Position numbers and translations under genes: made by a program. A DNA stretch of 64,000 bases from Aeromonas lusitana (GTDB lineage Bacteria > Pseudomonadota > Gammaproteobacteria > Enterobacterales > Aeromonadaceae): assembly GCF_002812985.1 (NCBI RefSeq), contig NZ_PGCP01000018.1:1-64000 (forward strand). The letters run 5' to 3'. The notes beneath the pieces are model-generated. The model had not been told where the DNA came from and ran no database searches. It worked only from the letters and a program-made list of their open reading frames with translations. Positions 28,330 to 39,002 of the stretch are shown piece by piece (the stretch's first letter is position 1; each line of letters opens with the position of its first letter).

Positions 28330-30858
28330 CTAGTTGCCGATAAACCAGCGGTAGTAAGGGTTGGCCCGCTCCGCCGGGGTCATCTGGCCGACACCGTGGG
28401 CCCAAGCGTTGCGATTGCCCTGATAGGCGTAGAAGGCCACCGAGTAGAAGTGATCCAGGGATTGCCATTCGGTTTCCACGGCGGCCTTGAACGCCCCATC
28501 CGCATTAACGAGTGGCGGCGGGGTGCGCAGGGAGAGCAGCTCGGGCAGTACCCGGGTGATCTCGTTGTGTCTGACCCAGGGCGCGTATTCGATGCGGGGC
28601 CAATCGTCGGTCACCGGCAGGGCATCGCCGGCAAAGCGCTGTAAACCGTCTCGATCCGTGACCCAGGTGGCCAGCATGGCGGCCGGGCTGTCGATACCAA
28701 CCTCGGCCAGGGTGGCCGCAACCTCGGGCCGGGCGAAGCGTTGGTGTATCCGCGGCGCATCCAGCACCAGCGGCTCGAGGGAGCCAATCAGCAGCATCTC
28801 ATGAAATTCCGTGGTCCAGAGAGTGGCGTGGGGGAACACCTCTATAAAGCTGCGCACCAGGGCGCGGCTCTCTTCGATGTTCTGGGTGGGCAGCGGCAGC
28901 CACTGGGCCAGCAGGCCGCCCTGATGCAGGCGGCGAGCGGCCAGCTGATAGAAGTCACGGGAGTAGAGATTCACCACCCCGGCCGCAGAAGGGGGCGGCG
29001 GCTCCAATGTGATGAGATCGTATTGCTCGTCGCTTCGCAGCAACTCCCGCCGTCCGTCGCGCAGGCGAATGTCGAGGCGCGGATCCCGCAGCGCATCGTA
29101 ATTGCCCTTGAACAGGGGGGCGGCTTCCAGCACTTCCGGCAGCAGCTCGGCCACCACGGGACGGGTCAGGCCTGGGTCACGCAGCATGGCGCCGGCGGTG
29201 ATGCCGGTGCCAAAGCCGATCACCAGGGCGGATTCCGGCTGCTTGTCATGGATGAGCAGGGGCAGCAGCGCCTGCAGCCGCATGTAGCGCAGTGAGGGCA
29301 TGGCATCACCGGTATTGGACACCCCCTGGATATAGAGACGATTGAAGCTTTTCTCTGCACTGCTCTGGGTGACGACGGCGACGGTGCCGCCCTTGCCCTC
29401 GTGGTAGTAAGCCAGCTGCCCGTTTCGTGCTCCCGGCAGCAACTCTGCCAGTCGCTGGGGCGGGGTCAGCACGCCGATAACCAGGGTCGCGAGCGTCATG
29501 GCGAGGACGACACCACGGTAGCGGCGCTGGGCCGAGCTCTGCCAGGCCGCGACACAGCCCACCAGGGCCGCCAGCATGGCCAGCAGCGCCAGGGTACGAA
29601 CCAGACCGAGCTGCGGGATCAGCACAAACCCGGTCAGAGCCACTCCGATGATGCCGCCGAGGGTGTTGAGGGCCACCACAGTGCCCACATCCCGACCCAC
29701 CCGTTGACTGCTGGCCGCCAGCCTCAGCGCCAACGGGAAGGCGGCGCCGAGCAGGGTGGTGGGGAGGAAGACGGTAGACAGCGCCACCGTGAGGAAACGA
29801 ACGCACATGCCAGCCAGCTCATTGCCGGTCAGTTGCAGGGTCCAGGCCTCCAGTTGGGATTGGGCCATGACGAGCCAGCGACCGAGATTCGCCACCTGCA
29901 ACAGCGCCAGCAGCCCGGCCAGGGTGATCAGCAGGCCGAACAGCCCCCAGGGATGCTGGATACGCTCGGCGCGGCGCGCGTAGAGGGCGCTGCCCAGCAT
30001 CAGGCCGGTCAGGTAGGTGGCCAGCACCATGGCAAAGGCGAAGGTGCGGGTACTCATGAACTGCACTATGGACTGGCTCCAGACCACCTCATAGCCGAGG
30101 GCGATGCCACCGGCCACGCAATAAAGCAGCACGGCGAGGCGTGCCGAGGCAGTCCTGGGCTCAGGGGCAGAGATTGTCGGCAGGGGGAGTTGCGCGCGGC
30201 GATACCACAGCCAGGCACCGAGGGCCGCCAGCAGGTTCAGGGCGGCGGCGCTGAAGGAGCTGCCCTTGACCCCCAGTTGCGGCAGCAATACGAAGGCGGT
30301 GAGCAGGGTGCCGACGATGGCGCCGGCGGTATTGGCCGCATAGAGGCTGCCCCCCGCTCGCGCCACCTGATGGCTGGCGGGGGTCAGGGCGCGCACCAGC
30401 ACAGGCAGGGTGCCTCCCATCAAGAAGGCAGGCAGGCCGACCAGCAAAAATGGCAACACCCAGGCGAGCAGACCCAGAGTGCTTTCCAGACGGGCAAAGA
30501 GCTCCGCCACATTGGCCAGCGCCAGGGTGGCGCCGACCCCCAGCAGGGCCACGGCCAGTTCCAGCCCGGCGTAGAGACGCACCGGCTGAGCCAGCCGATC
30601 GGACTTGCGACCAAAATAGAGTCCGCCGAGGGCGAGACCGGCAAAAAAGGCACTGATACCCGTGGTGACGGCATAAACCTCTACCCCCACCACCAAAGAC
30701 AGTTGTTTTACCCAGAGCACTTGATAGATAAGCGCAGCTCCCCCTGATGCGAACAAGAGCGAAGCTGGCAGCAGCATATGCAGAGAGGGTCGATTGCGGG
30801 AGGCCGAGTCCACCTTGTGACGGCGGGAAGCGGAAGGGGAGCGGGCGGCTGTAGACAT
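28330..30858 (-). CDS. multi-pass membrane protein fused to a spermidine-synthase-like domain
   Basis: About 842 residues. The first ~480 carry some 12-14 hydrophobic segments in two transporter-like halves (LFASGGAALIYQVLWVKQL opens the first; GGIALGYEVVWSQSIVQF opens the second, repeating the same motif). The C-terminal part has a Rossmann methyltransferase-type domain like spermidine synthase: ALVIGFGTGITAGAML (nucleotide loop), then DLITLEPPPPSAAGVVNLYS. Start ATG 30858 is preferred because the longer start at 30921 falls inside the terminator hairpin of the upstream sulfatase gene. Real polyamine synthesis is not established for these fused proteins. Confidence 0.85.
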   Translation of the reverse strand: MSTAARSPSASRRHKVDSASRNRPSLHMLLPASLLFASGGAALIYQVLWVKQLSLVVGVEVYAVTTGISAFFAGLALGGLYFGRKSDRLAQPVRLYAGLELAVALLGVGATLALANVAELFARLESTLGLLAWVLPFLLVGLPAFLMGGTLPVLVRALTPASHQVARAGGSLYAANTAGAIVGTLLTAFVLLPQLGVKGSSFSAAALNLLAALGAWLWYRRAQLPLPTISAPEPRTASARLAVLLYCVAGGIALGYEVVWSQSIVQFMSTRTFAFAMVLATYLTGLMLGSALYARRAERIQHPWGLFGLLITLAGLLALLQVANLGRWLVMAQSQLEAWTLQLTGNELAGMCVRFLTVALSTVFLPTTLLGAAFPLALRLAASSQRVGRDVGTVVALNTLGGIIGVALTGFVLIPQLGLVRTLALLAMLAALVGCVAAWQSSAQRRYRGVVLAMTLATLVIGVLTPPQRLAELLPGARNGQLAYYHEGKGGTVAVVTQSSAEKSFNRLYIQGVSNTGDAMPSLRYMRLQALLPLLIHDKQPESALVIGFGTGITAGAMLRDPGLTRPVVAELLPEVLEAAPLFKGNYDALRDPRLDIRLRDGRRELLRSDEQYDLITLEPPPPSAAGVVNLYSRDFYQLAARRLHQGGLLAQWLPLPTQNIEESRALVRSFIEVFPHATLWTTEFHEMLLIGSLEPLVLDAPRIHQRFARPEVAATLAEVGIDSPAAMLATWVTDRDGLQRFAGDALPVTDDWPRIEYAPWVRHNEITRVLPELLSLRTPPPLVNADGAFKAAVETEWQSLDHFYSVAFYAYQGNRNAWAHGVGQMTPAERANPYYRWFIGN

Positions 30859-30904
30859 CGAGAACGCCTTATCGGATCGGGTGATCCGTACGAGCAGAAG
30901 AGAG

Positions 30905-30934
30905 AAAAAGGCGCCCGCCATGGGAGGGCGCCTT
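30905..30934 (-). terminator. terminator of the sulfatase gene
   Basis: On the minus strand AAGGCGCCC / GGGCGCCTTTTTCTC hairpin directly after the sulfatase stop; this also argues for the shorter start of the next gene. Confidence 0.82.
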
Positions 30935-30942
30935 GGCGATAC

Positions 30943-32520
30943 TTATTGTTTTTGGCTCATCTTGGCGTCGATCTGCTTGTGCACATCGGCCTGGATCTGG
31001 TCGATGCTGAAGCTGGCCGGACGCTGGCTGGGCGGGTAGTCGACGAAGGTCTGCAGGAAGGTCGCCGCCTTGCGGGTCGCTTGCATCAGCAGATAGTCGT
31101 TCTTGGCCAGCCAGTCGTAGTACTGGTCGGAGACCACATCGGCCCGCTCGTATGGATCCATACGCAGATTGAACAGCTTGGGGGTGCGCAGGCAGACGAA
31201 GGGTTCGCTCCAGACCTGCATGCCACCGGGGGCGCGCTGCTCACAGTAGACAATCTTCCAGTTGCCCATGCGCATGCCCACCAGGTCACCGTCATCGCTG
31301 AAGTAGTAGAACTCGTCACGGGCGCTCTTGTCGCTCTTGCCGGTCAGATAGTCCAGCTGGTTGTAGCCGTCGAGATGCACCTTGAAGTTCTTGCCACCCA
31401 CGTCGGCTCCCTTGAGCAGGCGCTCCTTGATGTCGGTGTCACCCACCGCGGCCAGCAGGGTCGGGAACCAGTCAAGACCAGAGAACAGCTGGGTGGAGAT
31501 GGAGTCCGGCTTGATGTGGCCAGGCCAGCGGACCAGCGCAGGAACCCGGAACGCCCCTTCCCAGTTGGAGTTCTTCTCGTTGCGGAACGGCGTGGTGGCC
31601 GCATCCGGCCAGGACCACTGGTTCGGACCGTTGTCCGTGGTGTACACCACTATGGTGTTGTCCGCGATCTTCAGGTCGTCCACCGCCTTGAGCAGCTTGC
31701 CGACGTCGCCGTCGTGCTCGAGCATGCCATCGGCGTACTCGTTACCCGGCATGCCGCTCTGGCCCTGCATGGACTCACGCACATGGGTGAAGGCGTGCAT
31801 GCGGGTGGTGTTCATCCAGACGAAGAAGGGTTTCTCCGCCTTGACCTGCTTCTCCATGAAGTTGATGGCCGCCTGGGTGGTGTCATCGTCAATGGTTTCC
31901 ATCCGCTTCCTGTTCAGCGGGCCTGTGTCTTCGATCTTGCCGTCGGCGGTGGAATGGATCACCCCGCGGGGGGTGGCTGCCTTGACGAACTCGGCATCAT
32001 CCTTGGGCCAGTAGGGGCGCTCTGGCTCCTCTTCCGCATTCAGGTGGTAGAGGTTGCCGAAGAACTCGTCGAAGCCGTGATTGGTGGGCAGGTATTCATC
32101 CTTGTCCCCCAGGTGGTTCTTGCCGAACTGGCCGGTGGCATAGCCGTGAGACTTCAGCGCCTGGGCTATGGTCACGTCACGGGCCTGCAGGCCGACCGGC
32201 ACCCCGGGCATGCCCACCTTGGAGAGGCCGGTACGCAGGGCGGACTGGCCTGTGATGAAGGTGGAACGACCGGCGGTACAGCTGTTTTCCGCGTAGTAGT
32301 CGGTGAACATCACCCCTTCCTTGGCGATGCGGTCTATGTTCGGTGTCTGGTAACCGACGACCCCCTTGCCATAAGCACTGATGTTGGTCTGGCCGACGTC
32401 ATCGCCGAAGATCACCAATATGTTGGGTTTCTCCGCCGCGGCGGCGGCCGAGGCCGCCAGGGCTGTCACTATGGAAAGTGCCAGCCCGGGCATCCACTTT
32501 CTTGCAAATGTCATAGTCAC
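30943..32520 (-). CDS. secreted type I sulfatase (arylsulfatase family)
   Basis: A 525-residue exported hydrolase; signal peptide ends near Ala-29. Sulfatase features: NILVIFGDDVG (metal-binding Asp pair, residues ~33-43), and the active-site motif SCTAGRSTFITGQ with Cys-81, which must be converted to formylglycine. The motif reads C-x-A-G-R rather than the classical C-x-P-S-R; C-x-A-x-R is a substrate of the anaerobic radical SAM maturase class. Later metal and substrate residues are in TTDNGPNQWSWP. No maturase gene was seen in this window. It follows the HAD gene of the Bat operon after 102 bases. Confidence 0.9.
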   Translation of the reverse strand: MTMTFARKWMPGLALSIVTALAASAAAAAEKPNILVIFGDDVGQTNISAYGKGVVGYQTPNIDRIAKEGVMFTDYYAENSCTAGRSTFITGQSALRTGLSKVGMPGVPVGLQARDVTIAQALKSHGYATGQFGKNHLGDKDEYLPTNHGFDEFFGNLYHLNAEEEPERPYWPKDDAEFVKAATPRGVIHSTADGKIEDTGPLNRKRMETIDDDTTQAAINFMEKQVKAEKPFFVWMNTTRMHAFTHVRESMQGQSGMPGNEYADGMLEHDGDVGKLLKAVDDLKIADNTIVVYTTDNGPNQWSWPDAATTPFRNEKNSNWEGAFRVPALVRWPGHIKPDSISTQLFSGLDWFPTLLAAVGDTDIKERLLKGADVGGKNFKVHLDGYNQLDYLTGKSDKSARDEFYYFSDDGDLVGMRMGNWKIVYCEQRAPGGMQVWSEPFVCLRTPKLFNLRMDPYERADVVSDQYYDWLAKNDYLLMQATRKAATFLQTFVDYPPSQRPASFSIDQIQADVHKQIDAKMSQKQ

Positions 32521-32622
32521 TTCTCCGTATCACGCTACTGTCCTTGTCCGCGACTACGTACACCGTAAGGCTCATGACAGAGCATCATGCCGGCGGATCC
32601 TGCGGTCCTTCTTCTACCTGAG

Positions 32623-33617
<995 letters not shown>

Positions 33618-33621
<4 letters not shown>

Positions 33622-34967
33622 GGCTTCCTTGTCTGATGAAGAGGGGGTGGCTCGCCTTGCCCCGGGTTCAAGGGCTGCAAGCCATGGGGCTGACCTGTCG
33701 GGCGATGTTGCTCGGTCATCACGCCATCGAGCGAAGCGACGATCTGGTTGGCGGCATCTTGCCCCTGTGGCTGCTGATCAGTGCCATAGATAAGTCTGAA
33801 AAAGGCTAGCACAGGCTGTGTGACACTCTCTGTACTTCCTTGAAATAAGGGCGATATCGCGAGCCGCCCCGTGCGCCGCCGCACCCAGAGATAGAGTCCG
33901 CCGAGCTCCATGGGGTGCTGCCTGAGCTGGGTGCGCGCCAGGCGCAGGGCATAAGCGGGGGAGTTGAGTCTGGCCAATCGGCGCTCTTCCCGCCACTGCA
34001 GTGCGCGGCGCCACAGCCCGCGCAGTCGGGTGCGTACCAGCCAGACCAGCACTATGATCAGTGCCGCTGCGCAGGTGAGTATCAGCCAGTGGCCGGCCAG
34101 GGTGATGCGAGCCTGTTGCCCCAGGACGTGCAGATCCTCGCTGATGGAGAAGGGCGCCTGATAGCTGCTTGCCTCGGCCGTCAGGTCGATGTCGGGAACC
34201 GTCACCACCTGCGATTGACCGCTGTTGGCATCCCACCAGGTCAGCTCAATGGCGGGCAGCCGGTATTGACCCGCTTGCTCGACCACATAGGTCGCCACGT
34301 CTTCGCGCATGCCCCCCGTGGTGGTGCCGCGACCATCGTCAAGGGCCTTGACCATCGGGGTCTGCACGTAGCGCTTGAGCCCATCGACTACCGCAAAGTC
34401 CGGCACGGGCAGCAGCATAGCCTGGGCCCCGTCGGCTTCAATGCGCAGGTGACGGGTTACGCTGTCACCGACGCGCAGGGGCTGGTGGGAGCCCTGGATC
34501 TGCTGGGTGAAGCGCACGGCATTGGCCACCAGCTGAGGGGTCTTTCCCCCATGGGGCAGGGCCTTGGCGTCGAAGCTGAACGCGGGGCTGCTGAGCGTGA
34601 CCGGACCGCTGGCCTGCCCGGGCTGAAGCTGGAAGCTCAGGGCCGGGATCTCGAAGCGCTGGGCAAGCTGGGGGGTGATGCGATAGGTGAAGCGCATGCC
34701 GAAGAAGGTCTTGCCATCGAGCTGCAAGGTGAGGTGACTGGCCTCGCTGCTCGGGGGGGCGACTACGGCCCCGGCCAGGCTCAGGGGGGGCAGCACGGGG
34801 GCCGCGGTAAACCAGGTATCCACCAGCAGATCCACCTCGAGCCGCAGGGTGCCGCCCACGCTCACCCCATCGGCAGGCACCAGTCGGCTCTGGATGCGCA
34901 CATCCGGCTCGGCGGCCAGTGCTGGCAGGGAGAGGCAGAGCCACAGGATGGTGAGCAGGATCCTCAT
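33618..34967 (-). CDS. batD: BatD-like protein
   Basis: A 449-residue membrane-anchored periplasmic protein: signal peptide (MRILLTILWLCLSLPALA), beta-sandwich repeats (LRLEVDLLVDTWFTAAPVLPPLSL, FRMRFTYRITPQ-like strands), a single membrane helix at ~295-315 (HWLILTCAAALIIVLVWLVRT) and a cytoplasmic C-terminal tail. This is the BatD layout from Bacteroides-type aerotolerance operons and MoxR clusters. Both ends overlap neighbouring genes by four bases. Confidence 0.82.
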
Positions 34968-36562
34968 GGCGACGGCTCCTCGGCGGTGAGGCTGGCGGCA
35001 TCCTGCAACAGGAACTTGCGCTTGAGGAACTGGGCCGGCGAGGTGTTGAGATTCTTGAGCCAGAGCTCATCCGAGCTGGCTTGCGGGGTCTGCTGCTGTT
35101 CTGCCTTGCCGCCCTTGGAAGAGGTGTTGTCCTCCACGGTTTTATCGGCCTTCTCATCCGGGGGGCCGGCCTCTTGCTGGGCCTCGTGATCTTTTAGCAG
35201 CGCCTGGGCCAGGGCCAGGTTGGCGCTCGCCTCGGGGAACTTGGGCTGCTTCTTGAGAGCCTGCTGGTAGGCCAGGATCGCCTCGGAGAACTTGAACCGC
35301 TTCACATAGCTGTTGCCGAGGTAGAAATAGGCGTTGGCCGTGTCCAGCCGCGCCAGGCTGGCCTCGGCGAGATCGTAATCGGCGGCCAGGTAGGCCGAGA
35401 CCCCTTTCCAGTAAGGATCGCTGAAGTGAGCCGCTGCCGCCGGGTAGTGGCCATGCTCGAAGGCCCAGCGCCCCTGCTGCGCCTGGGTGAAGAAGGCATC
35501 GACAAATGGATTGGCCTGCACCCGCGTCGGGGCTGCGGTCAGCAGCAGCGCCAGCAGGGCGCCCCCCAGCCAGTGCACCTGCCAGCCTCGCCGCACGCAG
35601 CACAGGGCCAGCAGCGCCAGGGGCCAGCACAGCCAGTAACCGGCATCTTTCCAGTGGATCTGCTGATCGTCCCCTTGCGCCGCCTGGAAGTGTTGTTGGG
35701 CGTGGAGCTCAATCCAGTCGAGATCGTCATCATTCAGGGTGAGGCTGCCCAGAGGCGCATCGGCGGCCTTGGCGAGCCCCTTTAGCCCCGCCTCATCGAA
35801 GCTGCCCAGGACCGGGCGGCCATCCGGGCCAATCAGGGGCTGCCCCTTGGCATCGCGGATCAGGGTGCCGTCCTGGCTGCCGACCGCCAGGACGAGCACC
35901 TGCAACTGGTTGCCGCTTAGGCGTTTGCCGATGGCGTCGAACTGGCTGGGATCGGCGCCATCGGTCAGCAGCACCAGGGTGCCGGGGGACCGTTCGGCCG
36001 CCAGCAGCTTGTGGGCCTCATCGATGACGCCGAGCACATCCTTGCCGGGGCGCGGCATCAGATCCGTGGCCAGCACCTGGACGAAGGAGTCGAGCAAGGC
36101 CGGATCCTCGGTCGCGGGCAACACCAGGTGCGCGCTGCCCGCATAGGCGATGAGGGCCGTCTTGGTGCCGGCGCGGCGCAGGATGAGATCGTGCAACTTG
36201 TGGCGAATGGCGGCGAGCCGGGTGGGCGGCACGTCGTCGGCATCCATAGAGGCGGAGAGATCCACCGCCAGGATCAGGGGGGCCCGGTTATCGAGAAAGG
36301 ACGGTGTATCCTGCTGCCAGGTAGGGCCTGCGGCAGCCAAAGCCCCCAAAATCAGCAGGGCGGCCAGCAGATGTATCGGCTGCAGGCTGCGCTCATGGGT
36401 GGGGGTGATGACCAGAGAAGCCATCAGATGGGGCGCTATGCTGCCGCCGAGCTGGCGCATCAGGTCATGACGGCGCAGCCAGAGCAGGGGCAGCAGGGCC
36501 CCCGGCAGGATCAGCAAGAGCCAGAGGGGGCGCAGGAAGTGGAAGGCAGCCAGATCAGTCAT
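34964..36562 (-). CDS. BatB/BatC-type protein: membrane-anchored VWA domain plus TPR
   Basis: A 532-residue protein. Membrane helices near residues 10-30 and 60-75 flank a BatA-like N-terminus; a VWA domain follows with MIDAS motif ILAVDLSASMDADD at ~95-108. A further helix pair leads to a TPR region (~390-460: YFYLGNSYVKRFKFSEAILAYQQALKKQPKFPEASANLALAQAL) and a charged Gln/Lys-rich tail. Thus the BatB and BatC parts are fused. Start ATG 36562 overlaps the stop of the next VWA gene by four bases. Confidence 0.86.
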   Translation of the reverse strand: MTDLAAFHFLRPLWLLLILPGALLPLLWLRRHDLMRQLGGSIAPHLMASLVITPTHERSLQPIHLLAALLILGALAAAGPTWQQDTPSFLDNRAPLILAVDLSASMDADDVPPTRLAAIRHKLHDLILRRAGTKTALIAYAGSAHLVLPATEDPALLDSFVQVLATDLMPRPGKDVLGVIDEAHKLLAAERSPGTLVLLTDGADPSQFDAIGKRLSGNQLQVLVLAVGSQDGTLIRDAKGQPLIGPDGRPVLGSFDEAGLKGLAKAADAPLGSLTLNDDDLDWIELHAQQHFQAAQGDDQQIHWKDAGYWLCWPLALLALCCVRRGWQVHWLGGALLALLLTAAPTRVQANPFVDAFFTQAQQGRWAFEHGHYPAAAAHFSDPYWKGVSAYLAADYDLAEASLARLDTANAYFYLGNSYVKRFKFSEAILAYQQALKKQPKFPEASANLALAQALLKDHEAQQEAGPPDEKADKTVEDNTSSKGGKAEQQQTPQASSDELWLKNLNTSPAQFLKRKFLLQDAASLTAEEPSP

Positions 36563-37551
36563 GAAGGTTCCTCCCCCTCTCTGGGCATGGGAGTGCGTCT
36601 GCCCAGCAGGGCGGCGACCAAGTGGCAGCCAAGCAACAGCAGCAGGCCAGCCCCGAGCGGCCACCAGAACAGATCCCGTTTGGGCTGATGGCTGAGGGTC
36701 TTCACCTTGTGGGGGGTCAGCTTGTCCAGGGTGTCATAGACGGCTTGCAGCGCCTGGCGGTCATCGGCCCGAAAGAAACGCCCGCCCGTGGTGCTGGCGA
36801 TCTTCATCAGCACCTGCAGGTCGACCTTGGCCTCGCCGCTGGCGGCCGGATCGCCGATACCTATGGTGTGTATCTGGATCCCCCTGTCATGGGCCAGCTG
36901 GGCGGCGTGCTCCGGGGTGATGGCGCTGCCGGTGTCGTTGCCGTCGGTCAGCAGGATCAGCACCTTCTCCCGCTCTTTTGTCTTCGCCAGCAGCTTGATG
37001 GCCAGGCCGATGGCATCCCCGAGCGCCGTATTGGGCCCCGCCATGCCGATGCCGACCTCATCGAGCAGCAGTTGCAGGCTGGCATGATCCAGGGTCAGCG
37101 GGGCCTGGGGATAGGCACCCGTGCCGAAGACGATGAGGCCGAGCCGATCATCCTTGCGCTGCTTGATAAAGTCGCGCACCGCTTCTTTCACCACGCTCAG
37201 TCGATCCGTCAATTGCCCGTCCGGGTTGGTGTAATCCCGGGTCTCCATGGATTGGGAGATATCGATGGCCAGCATGATGTCGCGGGTGGGGGTGTCGTGG
37301 CGGATGGGTTGCTCGACCAGCACCGGGCGGGCGCAGGCCGTCACCAGCAGGCCCCAGACCAGCAGATTGAGGATGAGCTGCCAACGCCCGCTACTCAGGC
37401 TGCGGGGGGCCAGCCCCAGAGCCTGATCCATGGCGGCGAAGAAGGGCACCCGCAAGGCGCTGCGGGCGGCGCGGTATTCGGGCAGGTAGCGATAGGCCAG
37501 CCAGGGCAGCGGCAACAGGAGCAGCGCCCAGGGTGCATCAAACTGCCACAT
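36559..37551 (-). CDS. BatA-like VWA-domain membrane protein
   Basis: A 330-residue protein: N-terminal helix (FDAPWALLLLPLPWLAYRYLP), second helix (LILNLLVWGLLVTACARPVL), VWA domain with MIDAS MLAIDISQSMETRDY and later Thr/Asp (LLTDGNDTGSAI), and a C-terminal helix (FWWPLGAGLLLLLGCHLVAALLG). VWA pairs like this are thought to work with MoxR AAA+ ATPases as chaperones for metal insertion or complex assembly; the client here is unknown. Confidence 0.88.
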   Translation of the reverse strand: MWQFDAPWALLLLPLPWLAYRYLPEYRAARSALRVPFFAAMDQALGLAPRSLSSGRWQLILNLLVWGLLVTACARPVLVEQPIRHDTPTRDIMLAIDISQSMETRDYTNPDGQLTDRLSVVKEAVRDFIKQRKDDRLGLIVFGTGAYPQAPLTLDHASLQLLLDEVGIGMAGPNTALGDAIGLAIKLLAKTKEREKVLILLTDGNDTGSAITPEHAAQLAHDRGIQIHTIGIGDPAASGEAKVDLQVLMKIASTTGGRFFRADDRQALQAVYDTLDKLTPHKVKTLSHQPKRDLFWWPLGAGLLLLLGCHLVAALLGRRTPMPREGEEPS

Positions 37552-38041
37552 GGTGTTCTCCTATCCAGCGTCGGCTGAGCTGGATCAGCCCATCGGCGCG
37601 CTTGTCCGGCAGATTCAGTACCTGGTCGGATGGCGCGTAGGCGAGGGTGAACAGGTCATCGGCAAAATCGGCGGGCAGCGGGAAAGGGGCGCTCTTGGCC
37701 AAAAAGCCCTGCCAGGCCTCACCACCGAGCCTGGCCGCCGCAGCGCCTTCCGGCATGGAGAGGGCGACGCGCTTGAGCAATATTGGGAGCTCGCGCAGGG
37801 CGCCTAGCCTGGCGCCGTCGTCGCCAAGGGAATCTTGCAGCACATCGAGTCGGGCCAGCGCCTCCCGGCGATAGCGATCGCGGCGCCACTGCCACCAGCG
37901 CCGACCACCCCAGAGCAGGAGCAGGAGCAGCACCATGAGCAGCAGCACTGCCCAGCCCCAGGTCTGGGGCAGATAGCTGACGGGGGGGGTGGGGATGGAC
38001 AGCTCCTTGAGCTGATCGATGGCGGGCACCTTGGCCGTCAT
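37538..38041 (-). CDS. DUF4381 family protein of the MoxR operon
   Basis: A 167-residue protein with one membrane helix (WGWAVLLLMVLLLLLLWGGRRWW, residues ~28-50) and a helical cytoplasmic domain that fits DUF4381, a small family confined to MoxR/Bat clusters. It overlaps the downstream VWA gene by 14 bases and the upstream DUF58 gene by four, so position also supports the call. Confidence 0.82.
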   Translation of the reverse strand: MTAKVPAIDQLKELSIPTPPVSYLPQTWGWAVLLLMVLLLLLLWGGRRWWQWRRDRYRREALARLDVLQDSLGDDGARLGALRELPILLKRVALSMPEGAAAARLGGEAWQGFLAKSAPFPLPADFADDLFTLAYAPSDQVLNLPDKRADGLIQLSRRWIGEHHVAV

Positions 38042-38994
38042 CCGGCCCTCCTCGTCAGGCGGCCGAGTTCAAGGCGCAATTGGCCTATGACCTCCTCGCC
38101 TGTGCTGACCATCATCAGCGGCACCTGGCTGCGGCGCAGCAACTCGGCGACATCCCGCAGTCGCCCGGCGAGAAACTCCCCGAGTGGCTGCTGTACCTGC
38201 TTGCTACCCACTTGCAGCTCCCGCTGTACAGTCCCCTGGGTGATGGTGATCCTGCCCTTGTCGGGCAGTTGCAGGGCGATGGGATCATAGACCTGCATGG
38301 CGATCACATCGTTATGAGCACTGAGCTGGCGCAGCAGTTGCAGCGTCTGCGCCCCTGCGCCGGCAAAGTCGCTGATGATGCAGATGAGGTGGTCATGACC
38401 GGCGCTGGCGAGGCAGTGGCGCAACACGGTATCGAGTTGATTCTGTTGTTCGGTTTCCGGTCGGGTGGCGTGCAGTGCGTGGTTGGCCTTAATCACGGCT
38501 GCGCACAGGGCCTGGATGCGGGCGCGGCTGCGCTGGGGGCGGATGTGTTCAATCTTGTCGTCGCCAAACACCATGCCGCCGACTCGGTCACCGGCGTGGA
38601 AGGCTATCCAGGCCGAGAGGGAAGCCAGCTCGGCCGCCGTCACCGACTTGAAGCTGCGGCGGGAGCCGAAATACATGCTCATGCGCTGATCCACCAGCAG
38701 CAGGGTCGGGCGATCCCGCTCCTCGGTGAAGGTGCGCACGAAGGGTTTGCCGTAACGCAGGGTGGCGCGGGCGTCGAGGTGGCGCAGGTCATCCCCTGGG
38801 GTGTAGTTGCGCAGCTCGTCAAAGCTCAGACCGCGACCCCGCAGGCGAGAGGCGTGCGCCCCTGAGAGGATGCTGGACAGGGGTTGGCGAGAGAGAAAGC
38901 TGAGCCCGCGACTGCGCAGCTCCAGCGCCATCAGCTGGGGGAGGGAGGCATACACGAAACCATCCAGGGTGGCGAGACGCGTCTCTGTGGTCAT
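38038..38994 (-). CDS. DUF58 domain protein
   Basis: A 318-residue soluble protein with the DUF58 signature GLSFDELRNYTPGDDLRHLDARATLRYGKPFVRTFTEERDRP (residues ~54-95; GDDxRxID-type core). The following half resembles a VWA fold (LLLVDQRMSMYFGS carrying a degenerate MIDAS). DUF58 proteins nearly always lie beside MoxR, as here, eight bases downstream of the moxR stop. Confidence 0.9.
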   Translation of the reverse strand: MTTETRLATLDGFVYASLPQLMALELRSRGLSFLSRQPLSSILSGAHASRLRGRGLSFDELRNYTPGDDLRHLDARATLRYGKPFVRTFTEERDRPTLLLVDQRMSMYFGSRRSFKSVTAAELASLSAWIAFHAGDRVGGMVFGDDKIEHIRPQRSRARIQALCAAVIKANHALHATRPETEQQNQLDTVLRHCLASAGHDHLICIISDFAGAGAQTLQLLRQLSAHNDVIAMQVYDPIALQLPDKGRITITQGTVQRELQVGSKQVQQPLGEFLAGRLRDVAELLRRSQVPLMMVSTGEEVIGQLRLELGRLTRRAG

Positions 38995-39002
38995 GACGCC
39001 GC

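Noticed and set aside
29401..30747. 448-codon ORF opposite the spermidine-synthase-like gene.
   Set aside because: Gln/His/Gly-rich shadow of the membrane-protein gene.
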